Shown piece after piece: positions 45,601 to 53,744 of a stretch of DNA of 64,000 bases (position 1 is its first letter; every line of letters starts with the position of its first letter). Source of the DNA: Methylomonas paludis (GTDB lineage Bacteria; Pseudomonadota; Gammaproteobacteria; Methylococcales; Methylomonadaceae); assembly GCF_018734325.1 (NCBI RefSeq), contig NZ_CP073754.1, forward strand, positions 2,356,001 through 2,420,000, written 5' to 3'. Below the pieces are notes generated by a model that did no database searches, had not been told where the DNA came from, and saw nothing but the letters and a program-made list of their open reading frames with translations. The translations under genes and the position numbers were made by a program.

Positions 45601-46712
45601 CCCAGTTGGAGCTGCGTGACCGGCGTAAAGATGAGTTTTTGGCCATGCTGGGGCATGAATTACGTAACCCGCTGGCACCGATTCGCTACGCAGTGTATTG
45701 GTTAAAAAATCAGGATGTCAGTGATCCTTTGATTACCCGGAATTACGATATTATTGATCGTCAGGTTGATCATATTACCCGCTTAATTGATGACTTGCTG
45801 GATACGGCCCGGATTACCCAGGGTAAAATTACGCTGAAAAAGGAGCCTGTGCTGCTGAACGATGTGGTGAATAATGCCATAGATGCCTGCCGTCCGCTGA
45901 TCCTGGAGCGCGAGCAAGTGCTGATAATTGATCTTGACGCCACACCATTATGGATTAAAGGCGACCCGGCCCGCCTGACTCAGGTGATATCAAATCTGTT
46001 GAATAACGCCGCCAAGTACACCGCTAAACAAGGGAAAATCACTTTGACTACCCGACGGGATCAGGCCGAGGCCGTGATTGATGTCAAAGACAACGGCATT
46101 GGTATTGCACCTAATGACATAAATGATATCTTCGACCTGTTTTTTCAGATCAGACATAATCAAGCCGATGCGCCTAGCGGTTTAGGCCTGGGGCTGGCGC
46201 TGGTGAACCGGCTGGTAAAAATGCATGACGGCGCGATAAGCGCGGCCAGTGATGGTATCGGTCTGGGTAGTACCTTTAGTGTACGCTTGCCGATATTGGC
46301 TACTCCGATTGCCGATAATGGATCCGGCAGCGCTAATTCTGAACTAGCGCCTCATAAACTCCGGATTTTGATTGTGGATGATTATCCGGAAGTGGCGGAT
46401 GGGCTGGCGATGAATTTGAGGTTGCAAGGGCATCAGGTGGAGATTGCCGATTGCGGCTTGGCGGGAATTAAGCAGGCGCTGGTTTTCCGGCCGCAGGTAG
46501 CGCTGATCGATATTGGCCTGCCTGATATTTCGGGGTATGAGGTAGCCAAACAGCTACGCAGCATTCCAGAAATCCAGGGTGCCATCCTGATCGCCTTGAC
46601 GGGCTTTGGCCAGGAAAATGACCGGTCGCAGGCCTATGCTGCGGGCTTTAACCATCATTTGCTTAAGCCGCTGAATTTTGCCAAGTTTGCCGATATTTTG
46701 CAGAATTTGTAA
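42627..46712 (+). CDS. bphP: Bacteriophytochrome hybrid histidine kinase
   Basis: 1361 residues. Cys9 in NCESEPIRFPGSVQPHG is the biliverdin-attachment site. PAS-GAF-PHY follows, with FPASDIPKQARDLF near 180 and the PHY-tongue motif PRKSF near 443. Three or four PAS domains (~490-980) follow, then HisKA with His in AMLGHELRNPLAP near 1007, and HATPase with N, G1 (DNGIGIAP) and G2 (GLGLGLALV) boxes. A C-terminal receiver has VDDYPE and the phospho-Asp in ALIDIGLPD. Of two ATG codons, 42627 is first; the frame upstream lacks homology. It is preceded by bphO. The output is unclear because the receiver is not fused to DNA-binding or cyclase domains. Confidence 0.94.
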   Translation: MMNVDITNCESEPIRFPGSVQPHGVLLVVAPDSGIIEAASESCQGLFGFSAESLLGQSLTLILGDDAARLAGQSALVPLALNGRQFLCRQHVNSNGQLLLDIEVQNQANAALDMQYGLRLALKQLRALTDLSAISQEAVQQIRQFTGYDRVMIYRFDADWNGEVIAEACDSDTEPFLGLHFPASDIPKQARDLFQSSKIRLISDALYTPSALLARQDSRSIDLGLSSLRSVSPMHIQYLANMQVRGSLVGSLVVADRLWGLVACHQLNTPKYFDLAEREVLSWFCEDLSLLIETTQSRLHREMLDSLAYHRQKLLNTVREIDLTVLMQQEDCDEILAVISADGLALVTDDNIYSCGITPEPHQIKALLLRRFEAEKNTSLYASSNLHTDLGFDDDSGIAGAVFVTIFKYPRSHLIWFRRERSYSIRWGGDPAHAHLIDESGQISPRKSFAQFLQNISGTSLPWQEAELSSAQELGTLIEIEEIRKEQAFALTLLNSSPEKIAILDKQGIIVLVNEAWKRAAAVDEMPELNINPVGKNYQHICDTKDYYSGEIDPFDALLGIKAVLNGELSYFSLDYPCHLQTKPRWFRMHVYPMRPPCEGVAVLHENITHNKLAELQLEYEHTQLRTLLETIPDLVWLKDPDGVYMTCNRAFEQLTGVSEAEIVGKTDTDFMLKAKSDFFRSEILVTNRLNAIEHNNESIINAIDGRQIVLETTRSAMRDVQGNLLGILAIGHDVTARKIAKQRILNESQKYVNLLNAASDGIHILDEHGKLLEFSDSFAEMLGYSRAETANLSVFDWDVEIPHTELSELIKDLFKESRRFETRHRRKDGSVFDVEIHARGIVIDGLRCLYNSARDITKRKLLERKLQESAQEIQDLYDNAPCGYHSVDSNGTILRINNTELKWLGYEREEIEGKRKSGEFLTSSNPNQYHNTFAGLLEDGHIGDLEFELVGKNGMVRNIILNATAIRDADGNFLMSRSVLHDITERKRIETQLELRDRRKDEFLAMLGHELRNPLAPIRYAVYWLKNQDVSDPLITRNYDIIDRQVDHITRLIDDLLDTARITQGKITLKKEPVLLNDVVNNAIDACRPLILEREQVLIIDLDATPLWIKGDPARLTQVISNLLNNAAKYTAKQGKITLTTRRDQAEAVIDVKDNGIGIAPNDINDIFDLFFQIRHNQADAPSGLGLGLALVNRLVKMHDGAISAASDGIGLGSTFSVRLPILATPIADNGSGSANSELAPHKLRILIVDDYPEVADGLAMNLRLQGHQVEIADCGLAGIKQALVFRPQVALIDIGLPDISGYEVAKQLRSIPEIQGAILIALTGFGQENDRSQAYAAGFNHHLLKPLNFAKFADILQNL

Positions 46713-46872
46713 GTGCTGGGTGGATTGCCGGAGGTGTATCCACCCTACCAGTAGGGTGTTTTCGCGATAGCAAAACGCCAGACAGCCTTAAAGGTTTACG
46801 GCGGATTGCCTGACGGCGAATCCACCCTACCCTACCAGTAGGGTGTTTTCGCGATGCAAAACGCCGCTCAGC
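46713..46872. repeat. Two REP palindromes
   Basis: GGTGGATTGCCGGAGGTGTATCCACC (46719-46744) and GGCGGATTGCCTGACGGCGAATCCACC (46799-46825), with GTAGGGTGTTTTCGCGAT and GCAAAACGCC segments between them. They form the same bipartite unit as elsewhere. Confidence 0.75.
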
Positions 46873-47421
46873 CTAAATTTTACCATCCAGACCCAGTTGA
46901 TAATATTTGTGGGTGATTTTGTCCTGATTTTCCAATAACCAGTCGATATCCGGCTGGTTGTGCATGGCTTTGTGGATGGCGGTTGCCGTGGCTTTGCGGT
47001 GCAGATCAAACAGGATTTTGTGATCCAGATTTTCGGTGGTAATCACACTGGGGTTGAGCCAAACCGAGACGATGATGCCCAGGTCGTTGGCTTTTTCTTT
47101 GGGGATGTCGCCCGCCCGCACCGCATCCAATACGCCGTTGGCTATGGCGGCTTGTACGGTACCCATCAGGATATTGGTGTAGCGGCTGTTGTTGACGGTG
47201 ACTTTGCTGACCATCAGGGTGAGTGGCCTGACCTGAATATCGGTGTTTAACAGCGCAAATACCCTGGTGTGGCCTTTAACCTGGTCGCCGGTCAGGGAAG
47301 CAATCGCGGTGCCGACCGGCCCGTCAAGTTCGCCAATTATCACTTCAGGTTCTGCAGCGGTACCGGGCGGGCCGCCGGCAACCAGGGCTTCTCCGCTGCG
47401 CAACACGATTCTTTCACTCAT
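46873..47421 (-). CDS. Formaldehyde-activating enzyme (Fae) homologue lacking the catalytic His
   Basis: 182 residues of the Fae family. Authentic Fae condenses formaldehyde with tetrahydromethanopterin in methylotrophs. Matching blocks are RSGEALVAGG, VIIGELDGPVGTAIAS, LMVSKVTVNNS, GTVQAAIANGVLDAV and IPKEKANDLGIIVSVWL. In canonical Fae the segment before LIIG contains HIDL with the catalytic His; here the aligned residues are EPEV, so the His is absent. It is likely a paralogue with a different or regulatory role (Fae2/Fae3-like). No other H4MPT pathway genes lie in the window. Start ATG 47421. Confidence 0.85.
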   Translation of the reverse strand: MSERIVLRSGEALVAGGPPGTAAEPEVIIGELDGPVGTAIASLTGDQVKGHTRVFALLNTDIQVRPLTLMVSKVTVNNSRYTNILMGTVQAAIANGVLDAVRAGDIPKEKANDLGIIVSVWLNPSVITTENLDHKILFDLHRKATATAIHKAMHNQPDIDWLLENQDKITHKYYQLGLDGKI

Positions 47422-47555
47422 TGTGGTTTCCTCTTCAGGTAAAAAGTGGTTGGAAAAGGCTATATTAGCTTTATTTAGCCGATGTGGGGTGTTTTTGCGA
47501 TGGTAATGTTGGGGAGGCTGGGAGGTTTTGGTAGATGGCCTGCGGTGTATCCCAC

Positions 47556-47939
47556 TTACAGACCTGCAATTTGCCGCAGTCGTGCTATCACTATATTCAC
47601 CCTCGCCTGCTCTGATTGACTAGGACCGAGATGCATTGAAATACTGTCAACGAAGTTCTCATCCGCGAGTAGATCATCAATTTCCTGTTCAACGAAGTCA
47701 CGTAGCTGTTGAGGTGCTTGCTGTAGTTCATTTATCAATTCTGGCCGGCCAGCGACAAGATTAATGATATCTTCAACATCATGATGAAGGTAATCGCCGG
47801 CACCACGACCATAGAATGATTCAATTTTTGTTGCTATCAATAAAGGAGCGGAAATGTGTTGGATTTCTAAGCCACTCGGTAACGCGCTTTTTAATGGTGC
47901 TTCCGCAGCAAGCTGGTACCATCTATATAAAGATGGATA
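47556..47939 (-). pseudogene. AbiEii-type nucleotidyltransferase remnant
   Basis: The frame reads RWYQLAAEAPLKSALPSG, ISAPLLIATKIESFYGRGAG and HHDVEDIINLVAGRPEL, which corresponds to the C-terminal half of AbiEii-like nucleotidyltransferase toxins (SAP..LATKLEAF and HDLEDI blocks). The N-terminal half with the GSxxD nucleotide-binding motif is missing. A TGA closes the frame upstream at 47940-47942 and no start is visible. It is a truncated gene, probably inactive. Confidence 0.7.
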
Positions 47940-48014
47940 TCAGCTTTGGCAGCTGCAGGCACAGATGGATAGATAAACGCCGGTGATGCTGGTTTTGCAG
48001 CATCACCGCACAGC

Positions 48015-48413
48015 CTAAGCGGCGTTGAACATCACCACACCGGCCCAGACGAAGCCGATGGTTGACAGGGCAAACGTGGCGGCTGTATAGATTTTGGCCC
48101 ATTGATATTGCCAGAAATCCGGTTTGAGCATGGCAATGGTAAATACGGTAGGGTTGGTAAAGCCGCCGATGGCGATCAGCCAGCAGGCTTCGATAGGCAA
48201 GGCGATATTGGCTACTTTAGCCACCGCGTATATGGTCAGATTAAGGCCGGCCATGAGGATGTAGTCAATATGGGCTTTAATCAGCAGGCCGTAATCTTTA
48301 ATAAAGCCGCCTTCCAAACCCTTGATCGGGAACCAGCGGCTAAACGTGCCCAACCAGGCGCAGGTAAGTGAACAGAAAATCAAGATCACGCCCATTTTCA
48401 GCATAATTTCCAA
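48015..48413 (-). CDS. Four-helix membrane protein of unknown function
   Basis: 132 residues with about four transmembrane helices (MGVILIFCSLTCAWLG; YILMAGLNLTIYAVAKV; CWLIAIGGFTNPTVFTIAML; TAATFALSTIGFVWAGVVMF). The size and helix plan recall small membrane isomerases or mutases such as styrene oxide isomerase, but I see no diagnostic residue. It lies 28 nt downstream of the [2Fe-2S] protein gene on the same strand, so both are likely controlled by the divergent TetR regulator. Confidence 0.65.
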   Translation of the reverse strand: MEIMLKMGVILIFCSLTCAWLGTFSRWFPIKGLEGGFIKDYGLLIKAHIDYILMAGLNLTIYAVAKVANIALPIEACWLIAIGGFTNPTVFTIAMLKPDFWQYQWAKIYTAATFALSTIGFVWAGVVMFNAA

Positions 48414-48441
48414 GGTGTTACTCCTCTATTATTGTTAATTT

Positions 48442-48702
48442 TTATGGTTGGTGTTTGATGTAGGCAATGATTTGATCTACATCATCGATACTGACCCCAT
48501 GCCAGTTTTTGCCTGCCGGCATTAACTTGACATTGGGCCCTTTCAGGCACGCACCAAAGCAGCCGATCCGCTCCAGGGCGACATCCAGCCGGTTCTCAGC
48601 AAGGGCTTGCTCCAGTTTTTTGGCTATCTCAACACTACCGCTGTTACCACACGAATGTGGATTAGGCGCATAGCGTTGCAGGGTGCATACACTTAACTTC
48701 AT
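48442..48702 (-). CDS. Thioredoxin-like [2Fe-2S] ferredoxin
   Basis: 86 residues starting MKLSVCTLQRYAPNPHSC, with two later Cys in GCFGACLKGPNVKLMP. The four cysteines (Cys-x11-Cys and Cys-x3-Cys) fit the thioredoxin-fold [2Fe-2S] ferredoxin type. An alternative start 12 codons earlier would lie across the promoter. It may pass electrons to a partner enzyme encoded elsewhere or act with the downstream membrane protein. The promoter and TetR operator lie 33-61 nt upstream. Confidence 0.82.
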   Translation of the reverse strand: MKLSVCTLQRYAPNPHSCGNSGSVEIAKKLEQALAENRLDVALERIGCFGACLKGPNVKLMPAGKNWHGVSIDDVDQIIAYIKHQP

Positions 48703-48734
48703 TTGCACGGCCTTTGAAAAGTTGAACGGGTCAT

Positions 48735-48763
48735 ACACTAACCGGTCAGTATAGTTTTTGCAA
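48735..48763 (-). promoter_or_regulatory. Promoter with TetR-type operator
   Basis: On the minus strand, TTGCAA (48763-48758) and TAGTGT (48740-48735) are spaced 17 nt and make a plausible sigma70 promoter for the ferredoxin gene. The near-perfect palindrome ACTAACCGGTCAGT (48737-48750, 12 of 14 bases symmetric) spans the spacer and -10. This is where a TetR repressor would block RNA polymerase. Confidence 0.65.
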
Positions 48764-48936
48764 GTTTATAGGCTTATCTATGTCATAATCAGTGCTGTTG
48801 CTGACGGAACCGGTGTTGGCGGATTTGCTGATCAGCAGTGCCGATATACCAGTTTTTCCCGTCATTTGCGGCTATCGCTAAATCCGGTTGCTCATGAATG
48901 TCGCTGTCGGCATACTGTTAGATCTTATAGGCACTC

Positions 48937-49536
48937 ATGGTATTTATGTCGCACAATCTGAAAGCCAAAATCCTGGAAACCGCTTCCGAACTGTTTTACA
49001 GCCAGGGCATTAAGGCCACCGGCGTGGAAACTATCGTCAAGGCGGCGGGTACCACCAAGATGACGCTGTACAAACATTTTCCAGCCAAGGATGACTTAAT
49101 CATTGCCTTTTTGCGCAAGCGCGATGCGGATTTTACCAGTTGGTTTGTCGAGCAGGTCAATAGTAAGGCGCAGCAGCCCAAAGACCAGTTACTGGCCATT
49201 TTTGACATCATTGGCCTATGGCTGGATATCCCGCAATTCCGTGGCTGTGCTTTTATTAATGCTTCGGCAGAGTTTCCAGTGGAAAATAATCCGGTGCAAC
49301 AGGTGTCTGCCGAATTTTATCAAAAGTTTAGAGATTATATTGCCGATCTGGCCCGGCAGGCCGGGGCGGAACATCCCGATAATCTGGCGCAACAACTGGC
49401 TTTGCTGATCGAAGGCGCGATTGTGTCGGAACAAATGAAAAGAGGCGGTGGGGCCAGCGTTAGCGCGCGTCAGGCGGCCGAAATTTTGATTAATGTCGCG
49501 GTGCCGGGATCAAGCCGGCTTGCCGGTGGGCAATAA
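48937..49536 (+). CDS. TetR-family repressor
   Basis: 199 residues. The N-terminal HTH is AKILETASELFYSQGIKATG, then VETIVKAAGTTKMTLYKHFP, the standard TetR signature. A helical ligand-binding domain follows with no clue to the ligand. AGG 6 nt before ATG 48937 supports this start over the one at 48946. It is divergent from the [2Fe-2S]/membrane-protein pair and close to the CCGGT palindrome, so it probably represses those genes and perhaps itself. Confidence 0.88.
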   Translation: MVFMSHNLKAKILETASELFYSQGIKATGVETIVKAAGTTKMTLYKHFPAKDDLIIAFLRKRDADFTSWFVEQVNSKAQQPKDQLLAIFDIIGLWLDIPQFRGCAFINASAEFPVENNPVQQVSAEFYQKFRDYIADLARQAGAEHPDNLAQQLALLIEGAIVSEQMKRGGGASVSARQAAEILINVAVPGSSRLAGGQ

Positions 49537-49594
49537 TTTTTGGTGGGGGGTGGTTTCACTTTGTGTTTTGGCGAATCGCGCCGGACAGTTAACA

Positions 49595-49635
49595 AAAGCA
49601 TGGTGGATTGCTTGCGGTGTATCTGCCCTACCAGG
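49595..49635. repeat. Degenerate REP palindrome
   Basis: TGGTGGATTGCTTGCGGTGT (from 49601) then ATCTGCCCTACC is a decayed member of the REP family with one arm mutated. Confidence 0.5.
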
Positions 49636-49680
49636 CTTGTGGTTGATGACATTAGCATCCATTATGCTAGTCTTTACAGC

Positions 49681-49959
49681 ATGAAGATCATTAATTGGAA
49701 TGCTGAGAAAAATCAGCTTTTAATATCAGAATGGGGCGTCTCGTTTGAAGATATTTTGTTTGCACTACAGTCAGGCGCTGTACTGGATGATGTTTATCAT
49801 CCTAATAATGGGAAATATGCCCATCAACGGGTATTTGTGGTTAATGTTAATGATTACGCCTATTTGGTGCCTTATGTGGAAACCAGCACCGATATTTTTC
49901 TGAAAACCATTATTCCCAGTCGAAAAGCGACCAAAAAATATTTAAGGGGTGGCGAATGA
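49681..49959 (+). CDS. BrnT-like toxin
   Basis: 92 residues. INWNAEKNQLLISEWGVSFED, then the strand HQRVFVVNVNDYAYLVPYVE and the C-terminal IIPSRKATKKYL, follow the layout of BrnT RNase toxins (KN...HGVSFE...A/SRKAT). The start at ATG 49681 is chosen; the frame upstream lies in REP-like DNA. The stop overlaps the next ATG as ATGA. Toxin-first gene order agrees with BrnT/BrnA. Confidence 0.7.
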   Translation: MKIINWNAEKNQLLISEWGVSFEDILFALQSGAVLDDVYHPNNGKYAHQRVFVVNVNDYAYLVPYVETSTDIFLKTIIPSRKATKKYLRGGE

Positions 49960-50249
49960 ATAAGCAAGAACTAGATCAAGATGAACAAGCTTTGTTAGAG
50001 GCATTTGAAGCCGGTGAATTTGAATCGGATTTGAGCAATGAGCGTAAGGCCTATTTGGCAGACGCCGCCACGGCGGTGTTTAAAAAAGACCAGCGTATCA
50101 ATATCAGAATTTCGTCCAGGGATTTAGCGGCATTACAGCGTCGCGCTTTGGAAGAAGGCTTGCCTTATCAAACACTGGTGGCCAGTGTGTTATACAAATA
50201 TGTTTCGGGTAGTTTGCGCGATGTGTCGGCAGTGAAAAATACCGGGTGA
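49956..50249 (+). CDS. BrnA/CopG-like antitoxin
   Basis: 97 residues. The acidic N-terminus (DQDEQALLEAFEAGEF) is followed by the ribbon-helix-helix-like DQRINIRISSRDLAALQRRA, then EEGLPYQTLVASVLYKYVSG. This is the DNA-binding and dimerisation arrangement of CopG/BrnA-type antitoxins. It is coupled to the toxin gene by a 4-nt overlap. It should neutralise the toxin and autorepress the operon. Confidence 0.75.
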   Translation: MNKQELDQDEQALLEAFEAGEFESDLSNERKAYLADAATAVFKKDQRINIRISSRDLAALQRRALEEGLPYQTLVASVLYKYVSGSLRDVSAVKNTG

Positions 50250-50516
50250 TGGGAGTCGCTTGGCTGCGCAGGGCGTTTTAGGGCTAGGAAAACGCTGGAC
50301 CAGCTAACAAAAGCTTGGTGGATTGCCTGGCGGCGAATCCACCCTACCAGGCTTATGGGCTTAATTAGAAATCTGCACAATTACGGCATTTGGCTTCGAA
50401 TCCCGGATGCCGCTACGCTGCATCCAGGCCACAGGGTGTTTTGAACTTGGTGCTCTGGCGAGTTGCGATTGCAAAATGCCGATAGCTAAAAAAGTTTGGT
50501 GGCTTGCCTGACGGCC
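50250..50516. repeat. REP cluster
   Basis: A full REP palindrome at 50317-50343, a CGAATCCCGGATGCCGCTAC motif near 50377 related to the tandem-repeat core, and a truncated REP (50499-50516) that runs into the proA stop codon. Confidence 0.7.
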
Positions 50517-51770
50517 TTAACTGCGCAAATGCCCTTCCCCATAGGCTACCCATTTATAGCTGGTGAGTTCGTTGGGGCCAACCGGGCCACGCACATGCAG
50601 TTTATCGGTGCTGATGCCCACTACCGATCCCAGACCATAATCGCCGCCGCCGGATAATCGGGTTGAGGCGTTTATCATCACGGAAGCCGAATCGACCTGG
50701 GCTTCAAATTGTCCTGCCAGACTCAGGCTACTGGTGACAATGCCATCGGTATGGCCGGAACCGTAATGATTGATATGGGCTATGGCCTGATCGATACCAT
50801 CGACCATTTTGACTGCCAAGATCGGCGCCAGATATTCACTCTGCCAATCGGTTTCGCCGGCAGCGGCGATATTGGGCCAGCGGGCTTGGATTTGCTGGCA
50901 GCCGCGCAGCGCTATATTGTTGGCGGCAAATGCCGATTGCAATTGTGCTAACAGTGCTGCGGAGCAGTGTTGATCGATTAACAGGGTTTCCAAGGCGTTA
51001 CAAACCTGCACGCTTTGGCATTTGGAGTTAACAGCTATGGCGATGGCCTGGGCAGGGTCGGCATCGGCGGCGATATAGAGGTGGCAGATACCGTCGTAAT
51101 GCTTGATGACCGGAATCCGGGTACCTTCGGCGATACGTTTGATCAGGCTTTTACCGCCACGCGGAATCAGTACATCGATATATTCATCCATTTTCAGCAA
51201 TTCACCCACGGCTTCGTGACCTGGGGTACGGATGATTTGTATGGCGTGTTGCGGCAATCCTGCTTTGACCGCGCCGGCTATCATGGCATCGGTGAGCAAG
51301 GTGTTGGTTTTAAGGGCTTCCGATCCGCCCCGCAGAATAACCGCATTGCCACTTTTAATACAGACGCCGGCTGCATCGGTGGTGACATTGGGTCGTGATT
51401 CATAAATAATGCCGATCACTCCCAGTGGTGTTGACTTTTTGTAGACGCGCAGCCCGGCAGGATTGGTATGTCCCGCCAGTACCCGATTCAGCGGATCAGG
51501 TAATTGTGCTACCTTCTTTAAGCGTGACAGCATATATTCGAAGGTTTTGTCATCGATGGTCAAGCGCTTAAGCAGTGCATCCGACTGGCCTTGATCGCGG
51601 GCTGTGCCGACTTCCTCGGCGTTGACCGCCAAAACCTGTGGTTTGACAGACTCCAACGCCGCCACCATTTCCAGTAAAGCCCGATTACGCACCGACTCCG
51701 GTGCAAAGGCTAACCGGCGTGCGGCAAGACGGCTTTGTTGGGCAATGCTGTGTACTTGGTTAATACTCAT
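50517..51770 (-). CDS. proA: Gamma-glutamyl phosphate reductase
   Basis: 417 residues. The enzyme reduces glutamyl-5-phosphate with NADPH to the semialdehyde in proline synthesis. Motifs: RKLTIDDKTF-like RLTIDDKTFEYML, KKSTPLGVIGIIYESRPNVT, GNAVILRGGSEA, IPRGGKSLI, and the catalytic Cys in NSKCQSVQVCNALETLL. Length is normal. The ATG at 51770 is one codon after a GTG. proB is not adjacent. Its last codons touch a REP fragment. Confidence 0.96.
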   Translation of the reverse strand: MSINQVHSIAQQSRLAARRLAFAPESVRNRALLEMVAALESVKPQVLAVNAEEVGTARDQGQSDALLKRLTIDDKTFEYMLSRLKKVAQLPDPLNRVLAGHTNPAGLRVYKKSTPLGVIGIIYESRPNVTTDAAGVCIKSGNAVILRGGSEALKTNTLLTDAMIAGAVKAGLPQHAIQIIRTPGHEAVGELLKMDEYIDVLIPRGGKSLIKRIAEGTRIPVIKHYDGICHLYIAADADPAQAIAIAVNSKCQSVQVCNALETLLIDQHCSAALLAQLQSAFAANNIALRGCQQIQARWPNIAAAGETDWQSEYLAPILAVKMVDGIDQAIAHINHYGSGHTDGIVTSSLSLAGQFEAQVDSASVMINASTRLSGGGDYGLGSVVGISTDKLHVRGPVGPNELTSYKWVAYGEGHLRS

Positions 51771-51859
51771 CACTTTCTAAATGGGGATGGGGGTTTGCCA
51801 GAAAAAACCATCACTATACAGCGTCAAACCCGCTAAGCTAATCTTAAAATCACTGGCCT

Positions 51860-53578
51860 TCAGCCGTCACTTGCCACAGACTTTTCGATCTTGACTGCCA
51901 GATTGGATTTGTTAATGGCTGACTGCAGTTGCTCGTCATAGCCGTAAATATCGGGATAAAAGCGCAGTTTGTTGTCCTGGCCGGCGTAAGCGGTGTTATA
52001 AAAAAACAGCACCGGTACGGTTTTTTTAAGGGTGACGCGCTGGGTTTTTGGCCCGGACATGGCCTGTTCTATGGTTTGTTTATCCCAGCCGGTTTGATTG
52101 CCCAGCACAAATTCGGCCAGCTTGGCCGGCTCGGCAACTCGCACACAGCCGTGGCTCAAATCCCGCCGGTCCCGGTTGAAAGCGCCACGGCCTGGGGTGT
52201 CGTGCATATAGATATCGGCTTTATTGGGGAAAATAAACTTGACTTTACCCAGGGGGTTTTTGTCGCCGGGCCGTTGTCTGGCGCGCAGCAAGCCGTGTTG
52301 TAAATGATCCAGCGGGTCCAGGGTGAGATCGCTGTCGTCTTCAGCAAAGCGCTCCACCAGTTCGATGTCTTGAGCCGCCAGATAGCGTTTGTCGGATTTG
52401 AGTTTGGGCAGAATCTCTTTGTCCATGATGCTTTTGGGAATATTCCAGTACGGCATGAATTCCAGCGCATTCATTTGCTCCCACAGTATGGGGGTTTGGG
52501 TGTCGCCGGTCTTGCCCACGATGACTTTCATGGTTAAAGCATTTTGATCTTCCGGGGAATTAAACGCCCATAATTGAAAAGCCGGAATATTCACCACGAT
52601 CAAACGACCATCGGGTTGTTTGGGCAACCAGCGCAAGCGCTCCAGTGCCAATTTGATCAGGGCGATTTTTTGTTTGGGTTTGAGATTGAGCAAGGCCTGG
52701 GTTTGTCTGCCGATGACGCCATCGGCATGCAGGCCTTGCTGTTGCTGGAGGCGCATCACCGCAGCGGTGGTGGCTTCGTCGTAACGGCTGACATTTGCCG
52801 CGATGTCGGCAAGCTGGGCGGCGGACAGTTCACCCAGTTCCTGCAGGCGCAGGCGCAATTCCGGCAAATGTTCGTCTTCTTCTCCGGGATGCAGGGTTTT
52901 GGTAAACTGCAAATCCGCCGGCGGCTCGGCCTCGGCTTGGTGGCGATAATAAGCCAGGGCCTGTTTCAATTGTTGGTATTGATAGGTTTTTGGTGCCACA
53001 TCGTCGGGTAAGCGGTGCAGGGTTTGCTGGTCGATATGGGTTTTTAACACCCGTACCGCGTCAAACAGGCTGTTAACGCCGAATGTTTCCGGATAGTTAA
53101 AACCGCGCGGGTCTACCCGGCCTTGGTGCACATCGTGAAGATAGCTCAATAAGGCCAGTGACAAGGCCATATCATAGCTGGCCAGGGTTTGCAGATCGGT
53201 ATTGGGCTGCACGGCCAGGTCCTGAAAATAATGCTGCAGGCGTTCGGCGGCATAATTTAAGGGATTTAAGCCATCGGCTTCGGCATTTTGCAGCACCTGC
53301 AGGGCGTCCTGCAAATTGGTTTGCGATCCGCCCGGCCCGACCCAGACCAATTGCATGGCATTGCTGCGATACAGCAGGCCCAGCTCTTTTTGATAACGGG
53401 GGAAATCCATATCCTGCAATAGGGGCGGCTGTTTACCGCTGAGCAGGTTGCTGAGCGCCCGGCTCAGATTGGCATCGGCACCGGCCTGAACGCCAGGCGC
53501 AGCCGCCAGCCATAACAATAGGCAGGACACGGATAACCAGAAAAACTTCCGGTCGCGGGATATTTTGGAAATAGGCAT
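51860..53578 (-). CDS. YcbB/LdtD-type L,D-transpeptidase
   Basis: 572 residues. An N-terminal signal or anchor (FFWLSVSCLLLWLAAAPGVQA) is followed by a long periplasmic scaffold. A peptidoglycan-binding domain lies at ~260-310 (AVMRLQQQQGLHADGVIGRQ). The YkuD catalytic domain has MHDTPGRGAF and the Cys in LSHGCVRV near 470. The enzyme makes 3-3 cross-links between meso-DAP residues and gives beta-lactam tolerance in other bacteria. ATG 53578 is preferred; an upstream TTG would add 14 residues. Confidence 0.92.
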   Translation of the reverse strand: MPISKISRDRKFFWLSVSCLLLWLAAAPGVQAGADANLSRALSNLLSGKQPPLLQDMDFPRYQKELGLLYRSNAMQLVWVGPGGSQTNLQDALQVLQNAEADGLNPLNYAAERLQHYFQDLAVQPNTDLQTLASYDMALSLALLSYLHDVHQGRVDPRGFNYPETFGVNSLFDAVRVLKTHIDQQTLHRLPDDVAPKTYQYQQLKQALAYYRHQAEAEPPADLQFTKTLHPGEEDEHLPELRLRLQELGELSAAQLADIAANVSRYDEATTAAVMRLQQQQGLHADGVIGRQTQALLNLKPKQKIALIKLALERLRWLPKQPDGRLIVVNIPAFQLWAFNSPEDQNALTMKVIVGKTGDTQTPILWEQMNALEFMPYWNIPKSIMDKEILPKLKSDKRYLAAQDIELVERFAEDDSDLTLDPLDHLQHGLLRARQRPGDKNPLGKVKFIFPNKADIYMHDTPGRGAFNRDRRDLSHGCVRVAEPAKLAEFVLGNQTGWDKQTIEQAMSGPKTQRVTLKKTVPVLFFYNTAYAGQDNKLRFYPDIYGYDEQLQSAINKSNLAVKIEKSVASDG

Positions 53579-53744
53579 TTCGCTAGCCTGGGTTGGCAAA
53601 TTAACGGATATGGCAGTCAATGGTGACTATGAAAACACTGCTAGGCTTGTTTTGCAATGCAAATTTTAGCCAGTTGCCCAATTAAGGAATCAATATTTGC
53701 CGGTCAGGCACTATACTTGACCTGGTAATTCCGATAATTTAGGG

